From an uncultured Treponema sp. (GTDB taxonomy: Bacteria; Spirochaetota; Spirochaetia; Treponematales; Treponemataceae): 18,836 bases of DNA. The position numbers were made by a program, and so were the translations under genes. Under the pieces are notes generated by a model. That model searched no databases, had not been told where the DNA came from, and saw nothing but the letters and a program-made list of their open reading frames with translations. The stretch is taken from assembly GCA_905236315.1 (NCBI GenBank), contig CAJOPO010000150.1:1-18836 (forward strand). Reading direction: 5' to 3'. Every line of letters begins with the position of its first letter. Position 1 is the first letter of the stretch. Positions 12,896-18,836 of the stretch are shown here, piece by piece.

Positions 12896-13696
12896 ATGAT
12901 AAGAGGTTGGTATATTGGCGCAAGTGGAATGAATGTTCAACAAACACGGCTAGACACTATTTCTAATAATCTTGCAAATGTAGATACGACAGGATTTAAA
13001 AAAGATATAGCAGTAAGCAAAACATTCAGTGAATTACTTTTGCGCAGAACAAAGGCTGATGGTGTCTACAATACAACTTTTGGTTCTTGTGATGCAATGC
13101 CTATAATAGGAAAAATAGGTTTAGGCGCAGAAATCAATGAATTATACACCGACTTCTCTCAAGGCTCATTCAAATCTACAGATACAAGTACAGATTTAGC
13201 ACTTGGTGAGAAAGGATTTTTTGTTGTAAATACTCCAGATGGAGAGCGTTTTACTCGTAATGGAAATTTTCATCTAGGCAAAGAGGGCTTATTACTTACT
13301 AAAGAAGGCTATCAGGTTATGGGGGAAAATGGTCCTATAAGTCTTGCCGATGATAAGTTTTTTGTGAATGAAGATGGAATGATTATAAATAGAGAAGAAA
13401 ATGAAGTTATTGACCGTCTAAAAATTGTTCGTTTTGATAACGAACGATACTTAGATAAGCAAGGCTCTTCTCTATGGAATAAGAATGAAATCTCTGGTGA
13501 TTATCATATTGCAGAAGGAAAAGAACGCCCACGTGTTTTACAAGGCTTTACCGAAGCTAGCAATGTAAATGTTGTACGCGAAATGGTTGAAATGATAGAA
13601 GTAAATCGTGCTTATGAAGCTAACCAAAAAACCGTACAAACGGAAGATAGTATGATGGATACCTTGTGGAATAAAGTTACTACGGTAAATCGCTAA
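12896..13696 (+). CDS. flgF: Flagellar basal-body rod protein, FlgF/FlhO type
   Basis: This is a rod component of the flagellar basal body, which in spirochaetes anchors periplasmic flagella. The N-terminal rod motif (GASGMNVQQTRLDTISNNLA, then NVDTTGFK) is at residues 8-35, the central FlgE/F/G-like core contains GEKGFFVVNTPDGERFTRNG, and the C-terminal coiled-coil NVNVVREMVEMIEVNRAYEAN closes the protein. I place the start at ATG 12896 (266 residues) because GAGGTGA lies about five bases before it; a GTG six bases earlier would overlap that site. It precedes flgG by 26 bases, the paired arrangement seen in treponemes, where the two are often both labelled flgG. Confidence 0.92.
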   Translation: MIRGWYIGASGMNVQQTRLDTISNNLANVDTTGFKKDIAVSKTFSELLLRRTKADGVYNTTFGSCDAMPIIGKIGLGAEINELYTDFSQGSFKSTDTSTDLALGEKGFFVVNTPDGERFTRNGNFHLGKEGLLLTKEGYQVMGENGPISLADDKFFVNEDGMIINREENEVIDRLKIVRFDNERYLDKQGSSLWNKNEISGDYHIAEGKERPRVLQGFTEASNVNVVREMVEMIEVNRAYEANQKTVQTEDSMMDTLWNKVTTVNR

Positions 13697-13722
13697 AAGG
13701 AATCAATAGGAGATATTAACAA

Positions 13723-14517
13723 ATGGTAAGAAGCTTGTGGACTGCTGCAACTGGTATGAATGGGCAGCAGATGAATATTGATACAATTTCAAATAATCTT
13801 TCTAATGTAAATACAACAGGTTTTAAGCAGCATAGAGCAGAATTCGAGGATTTACTTTATCAGAATATAAAAGTTGCAGGAACTCCAGCTACAGAAGATA
13901 CTGTTACACCTGTAGGGGTTCAAATGGGTACAGGTGTAAAGGTTGGGGCTACACAACGTATTATGACTCAAGGTTCTTTGCAGGCTACAGGAGTAGATAC
14001 TGATGTTGCTATTGTAGGAGATGGCTTCTTTCGTGTTCAAAAATATGACGGTAGCTGGGCATATACACGAGATGGTTCATTTAAAGTAGATTCTACAGGT
14101 CAACTTGTAACAGCAAATGGTCTTAGAGTTGTTCCTGAAATAATATTGCCAGAAGGATTTCAGATAGAAACTCTCTCTATCTCTGATTTAGGACGTGTTA
14201 CTGTAAAAGTAGATGGTAATTTAGACCCTATAGATGTGGGACAGTTAGAACTGTATCGTTTTCCAAATGCAGTAGGTCTTGAAAACTCTGGTGATAATTT
14301 GTATAAAGTAACGAACGCTTCTGGGGAGCCAATAGCAAGCAGACCAGGAGTAGATGGAATGGGCGTTACTAAACATAAGTTTTTGGAAATGAGCAATGTA
14401 AGCGTTGTGAATGAAATGGTTCAAATGATTGTAGCACAAAGAGCTTATGAATTTAATAGTAAAGCTATACAAACTAGTGACACTATGCTACAAACTGCCG
14501 TTGGATTAAAACGCTAA
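13723..14517 (+). CDS. flgG: Flagellar distal rod protein FlgG
   Basis: FlgG forms the distal rod beneath the hook. The N-terminal SLWTAATGMNGQQMNIDTIS and NNLSNVNTTGFKQHRAEFED (residues 4-43) are classic FlgG, with a central TQGSLQATGVDTDVAIVGDGFF block and C-terminal SNVSVVNEMVQMIVAQRAYE. Length is 264 residues, close to the enteric protein (260). An AGGAG lies ten bases before the ATG. Secretion is by the flagellar type III apparatus, so no Sec signal is present or expected. It is translationally close to flgF upstream (26 bp) and the FlgJ-type gene downstream (20 bp). Confidence 0.95.
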   Translation: MVRSLWTAATGMNGQQMNIDTISNNLSNVNTTGFKQHRAEFEDLLYQNIKVAGTPATEDTVTPVGVQMGTGVKVGATQRIMTQGSLQATGVDTDVAIVGDGFFRVQKYDGSWAYTRDGSFKVDSTGQLVTANGLRVVPEIILPEGFQIETLSISDLGRVTVKVDGNLDPIDVGQLELYRFPNAVGLENSGDNLYKVTNASGEPIASRPGVDGMGVTKHKFLEMSNVSVVNEMVQMIVAQRAYEFNSKAIQTSDTMLQTAVGLKR

Positions 14518-14537
14518 CTTTTATTAGGAGGTATTAA

Positions 14538-15089
14538 ATGGCTGTAAGTGGTATTTCTGGTTCTAATATTACAGGAACTCTTTCTGACGGAAAAATGAAT
14601 ATTACCCAGACTATAAAACAATCAGAAACAGCTTCTTTTTTATCTATGGTAAAAGATGCTCAGAATCAAAAAGATAAATCTTATAATTTGGGAACAGGTT
14701 TATCTTCTTCTCAAGTTGCACGTAATCATCGTTTAAATGGAGATTATACGCAAGGCTTTTATGATTATTATAAATCAGAATCAGATAAACATGCTGCTCC
14801 TGAAGGGCTTGCAGCAGGTGTTACTGGTGAAAATGGAAAGAAAATTGTAATAGATAAAACGAGTGAATTATATGCACAAAGCAAAGAGATGGAAAACTAT
14901 ATGGTAAAAATGATGGTTTCTTCTATGCGAGAAACAATTCATCATACAAGTTTTTTAGGTGACCAAAATGATTATGCTCGTGATATGTATGAAGATATGA
15001 TGTATGATAATTATGCTGAACAACTGACCAAAAATTCTCATTTAGGTTTGGCAGATCAGATTTATATTGAACTTTCCGGTCAGCGTTAA
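14538..15089 (+). CDS. flgJ: Rod-binding protein, FlgJ N-terminal-domain type
   Basis: The C-terminal third (about 110-180) matches the rod-binding domain of FlgJ: LYAQSKEMENYMVKMMVSSM, then DYARDMYEDMMYDNYAEQL and HLGLADQIY. In enteric FlgJ this domain chaperones rod assembly and is fused to a muramidase; here the 183-residue protein has no muramidase domain. The N-terminal 110 residues are polar and probably disordered. An AGGAGG lies six bases before the ATG. It is the third gene of the rod operon and directly precedes murC. Because the muramidase is missing, another enzyme must open peptidoglycan for the rod. The symbol is by domain only. Confidence 0.85.
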   Translation: MAVSGISGSNITGTLSDGKMNITQTIKQSETASFLSMVKDAQNQKDKSYNLGTGLSSSQVARNHRLNGDYTQGFYDYYKSESDKHAAPEGLAAGVTGENGKKIVIDKTSELYAQSKEMENYMVKMMVSSMRETIHHTSFLGDQNDYARDMYEDMMYDNYAEQLTKNSHLGLADQIYIELSGQR

Positions 15090-15106
15090 GGAACTGGAGA
15101 GAGGGT

Positions 15107-16645
15107 ATGGAAGAGGCATCTGGCATAAATAATAGTTTAAATAAAAATATTAGTGTATCATTACCTACTGAACTAAACGGTGTGCATATACATTTTGTGG
15201 GGATAAAAGGCACTGGTATGGCTGCATTAGTAGAGATAATGTATAAAAGGGGAGTGTGCATTACTGGTAGCGATGTATCTGAACGTTTTTATACAGATGC
15301 TATTTTAGAAAAATTAGGCTTACAAGCAAAGCCTTTTAGCGAAAAGAATATTACAGATGATATTCAATTTGTTATCTATTCAAGTGCATATTCCCCTTTA
15401 ACAAATCCAGATTTAATTGAAGCTAAGCGAAGAAAGTTACCTATGATGCTATATACAGAGGCATTAGGGGCGGTAAGTGCAAGTGCTTATAGTTGTGGTG
15501 TATGTGGAGTTCATGGCAAAACTACTACAACTGGTATGGTAGGTACCTTATTAAAAGCAGTTGAATTACCATCTCAAGTTCTTGCAGGTTCTATTATTGC
15601 TTCTTTTGGTAATACTTGCACCATGACTTCTAAACGCTTACGTAAAAATAAGACTAATTATTTTGTAGCAGAAACTTGTGAATATCAAAGACACTTTATG
15701 TCTTTCCATCCAAATAAAATAATTCTTACATCAGTAGAAAGCGACCATCAAGATTATTATCCAACTTATGCTGATATACGAAAAGCCTTTGTGGATTACG
15801 TATGTCTTTTGCCAAGCAAGGGACAACTTATTTATTGTGCAGATGATGATGGAGCCATAGAAGTTGCGGGTTTAGCAAAGCAACTACGACCTGATATTCA
15901 GTTAGTTCCTTATGGTGTAAATGCTTGGGGAGATTATAAGCTTTCTTTCGGTATAGTAGAAAAAGGAATTCATCATTTTACAGTGGATGCTTTAGGCGAA
16001 TGTGCAATTTGTATTCCTGGAAATCATAATGTAAGGAATGCTGTTGCCGCTATAGCTTTGTGCCGTGAGCTTTTGAAGACTGATGGAAAAAATATTTCTT
16101 TATATGCTGATAAAATAAAAGAAGGCTTGTTAAAGTTTACAGGTGGAAAAAGGCGTTCAGAAGTAGTTGGCAAAGCTAAAACAGTTCAAAAACAAGAAGT
16201 AATAGTAATTGATGATTATGGTCATCATCCTACAGCTATAAAGAGTACACTCGCTGGATTTAGAGAGTTTTATAAGGGACATAAAATTATAGTAGACTTT
16301 ATGAGTCATACTTATAGTAGAACAGCAGCCTTACTTGAAGAATTTTCCTCTTGTTTTGACAGTGCAGACTGTGTTATCATAAATAAGATATATGCAAGTG
16401 CAAGAGAAGTTCAAGGAGAGATAAAAGTTTCTGGAAAGATACTTGCCGAAAAAACCCTAAAAAAACATTCTAATGTTTTTTATTGTGAAGAATTTGAGCA
16501 AGCTTCTGATAAAATTATGGAACTTCTATCTTTGCCAAGCGGTAACGAATATCCTGACGGCTATCTTTTAGTTACTATGGGAGCTGGGGACAACTGGAAG
16601 GTTGGACAGATGGTATTGCAAAAGCTAAAAAATAAGGACTTTTAA
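15107..16645 (+). CDS. murC: UDP-N-acetylmuramate--L-alanine ligase
   Basis: MurC adds L-alanine to UDP-MurNAc in an ATP-dependent cytoplasmic step of peptidoglycan synthesis. The N-terminal dinucleotide-like loop is HFVGIKGTGM (29-38), the ATP P-loop is GVHGKTTTT (134-142), CEYQRHF and SVESDHQDYY (209-218) form the central catalytic region, GNHNVRNAVAA starts at 305, FTGGKRR at 345 and DDYGHHPT at 369. At 512 residues it is somewhat longer than typical (450-490), partly from about 22 residues before the first strand. The CEY-type central motif also occurs in clostridial MurC, and the related Mpl ligase is the main alternative. It follows the FlgJ-type gene by 17 bp. Confidence 0.93.
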   Translation: MEEASGINNSLNKNISVSLPTELNGVHIHFVGIKGTGMAALVEIMYKRGVCITGSDVSERFYTDAILEKLGLQAKPFSEKNITDDIQFVIYSSAYSPLTNPDLIEAKRRKLPMMLYTEALGAVSASAYSCGVCGVHGKTTTTGMVGTLLKAVELPSQVLAGSIIASFGNTCTMTSKRLRKNKTNYFVAETCEYQRHFMSFHPNKIILTSVESDHQDYYPTYADIRKAFVDYVCLLPSKGQLIYCADDDGAIEVAGLAKQLRPDIQLVPYGVNAWGDYKLSFGIVEKGIHHFTVDALGECAICIPGNHNVRNAVAAIALCRELLKTDGKNISLYADKIKEGLLKFTGGKRRSEVVGKAKTVQKQEVIVIDDYGHHPTAIKSTLAGFREFYKGHKIIVDFMSHTYSRTAALLEEFSSCFDSADCVIINKIYASAREVQGEIKVSGKILAEKTLKKHSNVFYCEEFEQASDKIMELLSLPSGNEYPDGYLLVTMGAGDNWKVGQMVLQKLKNKDF

Positions 16646-16646
16646 T

Positions 16647-17513
16647 ATGAATTCAATGACCGGATACGGTTATAAAGAAACTATTATAGATAATACTCAA
16701 ATAAGCGTAGAAATAAAGTCGGTTAATAGCCGTTTTTTGGATATAAATGTAGGACTTCCTCCTTATCTTAATCAATTAGAAAGTAGAATTAGAAAGGCTA
16801 TTAGTTGTTGCATTGTGCGTGGTAAAGTTGATGTAAATATACATGTAAAAGATACAATTCATGCAACAAAAGTTACTGCTGATATAAATGCTGCACTTGC
16901 ATATAGGGATGCTATAGTCTCTATAGCAAAAGCTATAGGGAGAAATACTGATATTCCTTTAGGTTTAATTATATCTCAAGAGGGTGTTTTAAATATTACT
17001 CGTGAATATGATGAAGAAGATTATTGGCGCAAAATAGAAATTGTTTTTAATGAAGTTTTATTGCAATTTAAAAATGATAGAGAAAGGGAAGGCGAAAATC
17101 TAAAAAAAGATTTACTTGAAAAACTAGATGTATTAGATAAATGTGCTAGTTTTTTTAAAGAATGGCAACCAGAATTAGAAAAACGTTTTAAAGAAATCAT
17201 AACTAATAAATTTAAAGAATTATTAGAAGACCATGCAGATGAAAACCGTATACTGCAAGAAACGGCAGCTATGATTGTTAAATATACAATAAATGAAGAA
17301 ATAATACGTTTGCATAGCCATTTAGAAGCCATGAGAAACGAAATATACAATAATCCTGCACCAGGAAAGAGATTAGATTTTATTTGCCAAGAAGCAAATC
17401 GAGAAATTAATACAATCGGTAGCAAAAATCAGTTTACAGAAGTTGGTGCTATGGTTGTCAATGCTAAAGACGCACTAGAGAACATTCGTGAGCAAAGTAA
17501 AAATATAGAGTAG
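16647..17513 (+). CDS. yicC: YicC-family endoribonuclease
   Basis: The protein begins with the family hallmark MNSMTGYG and ends with the conserved DUF1732 block (PAPGKRLDFICQEANREINTI, written here as two adjoining pieces: PAPGKRLDF and ICQEANREINTI), then VNAKDALENIREQ. Length 288 is normal. E. coli YicC is reported to be an RNase that acts on the small RNA RyhB; family members are now treated as endoribonucleases. One base separates the murC stop from its ATG, and an AAGGA lies within the last murC codons, so the two are translationally coupled. The middle (about 120-210) is highly charged and likely coiled coil. Confidence 0.92.
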   Translation: MNSMTGYGYKETIIDNTQISVEIKSVNSRFLDINVGLPPYLNQLESRIRKAISCCIVRGKVDVNIHVKDTIHATKVTADINAALAYRDAIVSIAKAIGRNTDIPLGLIISQEGVLNITREYDEEDYWRKIEIVFNEVLLQFKNDREREGENLKKDLLEKLDVLDKCASFFKEWQPELEKRFKEIITNKFKELLEDHADENRILQETAAMIVKYTINEEIIRLHSHLEAMRNEIYNNPAPGKRLDFICQEANREINTIGSKNQFTEVGAMVVNAKDALENIREQSKNIE

Positions 17514-17527
17514 CGGAGGGTTATGTT

Positions 17528-18097
17528 ATGGAAGACAAGCACTATGTTATACCAAAGGGAAAAGAACTTCGCATTGCGCTAAGCGGTAAAAGTGGCTGTG
17601 GCAACACAACTGTAAGTACACTATTAGCAAAAAAACTTAATATTACTTTGATAAATTTTACTTTTAGACAACTTGCAGCAGAAAAAGGACTGACACTCGC
17701 ACAGGTTATTGAAAATGCAAAAAACGATGATAGTTATGATATAGCTGTAGATACAAGGCAGATAGACTTAGCTCGTAAGGAAAGTTGCGTTTTAGGAAGT
17801 AGACTTGCTATATGGATGTTAAAAGAAGCAGATTTAAAAGTATACTTAATAGCAGATGAGCAAATTAGAGCTGAAAGAATTTTTAATAGGGAAGGCGGAA
17901 GCATTGAAGAAATAAAGCAATTTACCGCTATGAGAGATAGAGAAGATTCAAAAAGATATAAAAAGTTGTATCAAATAGATAATAATGATTTTTCTTTTGC
18001 AGATTTGAAGATAGATACAGCTAAAAATACTCCTGAACAGATTGTTGATTTAATTTTAGAAGATGCATTAGATAAAGGATTGCTTGAATTAAAATGA
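17528..18097 (+). CDS. cmk: Cytidylate kinase-like P-loop nucleotide kinase (archaeal/CMK2-type)
   Basis: Probably phosphorylates CMP/dCMP. The P-loop is GKSGCGNTT (20-28), then VDTRQIDLARKESCVLGSRLAIWM, DLKVYLIADEQIRAERIFNRE (lid start) and YKKLYQIDNN with the C-terminal DLKIDTAKNTPEQIV. The architecture is closer to the compact archaeal-type cytidylate kinases than to the 220-residue E. coli Cmk. Residue 26 is Asn where a Walker A Lys is usual; archaeal-type enzymes often deviate at the same place, as far as I recall. A GGAGG lies eight bases before the ATG, and yicC ends 14 bp upstream. Substrate assignment is by family likeness only. Confidence 0.8.
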   Translation: MEDKHYVIPKGKELRIALSGKSGCGNTTVSTLLAKKLNITLINFTFRQLAAEKGLTLAQVIENAKNDDSYDIAVDTRQIDLARKESCVLGSRLAIWMLKEADLKVYLIADEQIRAERIFNREGGSIEEIKQFTAMRDREDSKRYKKLYQIDNNDFSFADLKIDTAKNTPEQIVDLILEDALDKGLLELK

Positions 18098-18099
18098 AC

Positions 18100-18143
18100 G
18101 AACCTTAAAACACAAAACATACAGTTATTTTGCTATAAGGTTC
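18100..18143. terminator. Candidate hairpin between convergent cmk and leuD genes
   Basis: GAACCTTA (18100-18107) pairs with TAAGGTTC (18136-18143), and inside them CAAAA/ATA and TATTTTG can extend the stem with a bulged C. It starts two bases after the cmk stop and lies between convergent genes. Neither strand has a clean T-tract immediately after it, so efficiency is uncertain. Confidence 0.45.
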
Positions 18144-18172
18144 ATCCATTATATTTTTACTAGATAAGATAT

Positions 18173-18706
18173 TTAATATTTTTTATCGGCATAGCCTATC
18201 CAGCCTTCATTTTCTATAAGAGCCTTTTCAAAGCCTTCTAGCTTAAAAGGATAACTTGTAGAACGAGACCCTGCTATAAGTTTTACTTTCCAAGTACCAT
18301 CTTCCTTTTGTTCTATTTTGCATTGGGTATCTTTATCTGCAAAATTGCGGAACATATCATCTATATCTTTTTTGCTCATATCAAGAGCCAGCAAACCACA
18401 GTTATACATATTCTGTCTGAATATGCGAGCAAAATTTACTGCGATAACACAATATATTCCATTCACTTCTAATGCCCAAGGAGCATGCTCTCTACTTGAG
18501 CCACAGCCAAAGTTTTCTCGTGTAATTATGACTTTTTTACCAACAATATCAGTTTTGGGATTAAAGCCTTCTAACTTTAAATCTTCCAACAAATATGGCT
18601 GCAAAGCTTGCTTTGTATTTTCAGTTAAATACTTTGCAGGAATAATCTCGTCAGTATTAATATCTGACCTGTCTAAAAAGAGCACATCACCGCCAAATTG
18701 CTTCAT
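18173..18706 (-). CDS. leuD: 3-isopropylmalate dehydratase small subunit (LeuD-like)
   Basis: The small (swivelling) subunit pairs with a [4Fe-4S] large subunit to isomerise 2-isopropylmalate in leucine synthesis. The substrate loop DINTDEIIPAKYL is at about 17-29, followed by ENFGCGSSREHAPWAL and NFARIFRQNMYNCGLLALDM. At 177 residues it belongs to the short LeuD class (about 165), whose members also include homoaconitase and dimethylmalate dehydratase subunits, so the exact substrate is uncertain. A GAGGA lies six to seven bases before the ATG at 18706. No leuC-type large subunit is within the window on either side; the next gene downstream is convergent cmk. Confidence 0.9.
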   Translation of the reverse strand: MKQFGGDVLFLDRSDINTDEIIPAKYLTENTKQALQPYLLEDLKLEGFNPKTDIVGKKVIITRENFGCGSSREHAPWALEVNGIYCVIAVNFARIFRQNMYNCGLLALDMSKKDIDDMFRNFADKDTQCKIEQKEDGTWKVKLIAGSRSTSYPFKLEGFEKALIENEGWIGYADKKY

Positions 18707-18733
18707 GGCTTTCCTCTCTATATATTATTATAG

Positions 18734-18750
18734 GCAAACCTAAGGTCTGC
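18734..18750 (-). promoter_or_regulatory. Short hairpin in the leuD leader
   Basis: In the minus-strand transcript GCAGACC and GGTTTGC form a seven-bp stem (one G-U) with a UUA loop, about 28 bases before the start codon. No T-box or leader peptide rich in Leu codons is evident. Confidence 0.4.
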
Positions 18751-18782
18751 TTAGAATTATTGTAAATTTAGTTCTTATAAAA

Positions 18783-18811
18783 AGAATACTTCCAAATTCT
18801 GTAATTGTCAA
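18783..18811 (-). promoter_or_regulatory. Sigma-70 promoter of the leuD-like gene
   Basis: On the minus strand TTGACA (18811-18806), 17 bases, then TATTCT (18788-18783), identical in both boxes and spacing to the tRNA-Arg promoter. The predicted leader is about 70 bases. Confidence 0.75.
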
Positions 18812-18836
18812 AGGTTTTATGAAAGTAAATATTTTA

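Overview
The window is AT-rich chromosomal DNA that looks like it comes from a treponeme (Spirochaetota, Treponema-type). Three things support this. The run maf, rpsB, tsf, frr, uppS, cdsA, dxr, rseP, beta-propeller protein matches the treponemal arrangement as I remember it. A spirochaetal pair of rod genes (flgF-type and flgG) is followed by a stand-alone FlgJ rod-binding protein. There is also a secreted lipoprotein with a permissive lipobox. I cannot name the species. Almost everything here is core housekeeping; no phage, CRISPR, transposase or defence genes are visible.

Layout. (1) 1-8243, minus strand: maf, then rpsB and tsf (translation), frr (ribosome recycling), uppS (undecaprenyl diphosphate), cdsA (CDP-diacylglycerol), dxr (MEP isoprenoid pathway), rseP (site-2 protease) and a truncated exported beta-propeller protein running off the left edge. 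From frr to rseP the genes are packed with 0-33 bp gaps or a 4-bp overlap, and GTG and TTG starts are used at coupled junctions. The tsf-frr gap carries two hairpins and the maf-rpsB gap carries two more. (2) 8348-10545: a tRNA-Arg(CCG) with a clear sigma-70 promoter and a bidirectional terminator, then two minus-strand exported proteins: a HEAT-repeat-like periplasmic protein and a Tyr/Asp-rich, Pro/Glu-repeat lipoprotein. The lipoprotein promoter sits so close to the ATG that its mRNA should be leaderless. (3) 10548-11030, plus: coaD (PPAT). (4) 11031-11516: a 486-bp non-coding stretch, the oddest part of the window. It holds a 23-bp tandem repeat, then a GC-rich block (about 54% G+C by hand count) with several perfect hairpins including an 18-bp stem, then two tandem sigma-70 promoters reading into rpmF. 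(5) 11517-12792: rpmF, acpP, a strong intrinsic terminator, rnc. (6) 12834-18097: a sigma-28 (FliA)-like promoter followed by flgF, flgG, flgJ-type rod protein, murC, yicC and cmk, all co-oriented and closely spaced, so rod assembly, peptidoglycan precursor synthesis and nucleotide/RNA metabolism may share a transcript. (7) 18173-18836, minus: a leuD-type small subunit without an adjacent leuC, with its own strong promoter.

The genes fit together as an envelope, translation and motility neighbourhood: uppS and murC feed peptidoglycan, cdsA feeds phospholipid, dxr feeds isoprenoid precursors to uppS, and acpP serves fatty-acid synthesis. The best candidates for something undescribed are the repeat/hairpin block between coaD and rpmF, the leaderless lipoprotein transcript with its unusual protein architecture, and the sigma-28-like promoter ahead of rod genes. 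No wholly new system can be demonstrated from the sequence alone.
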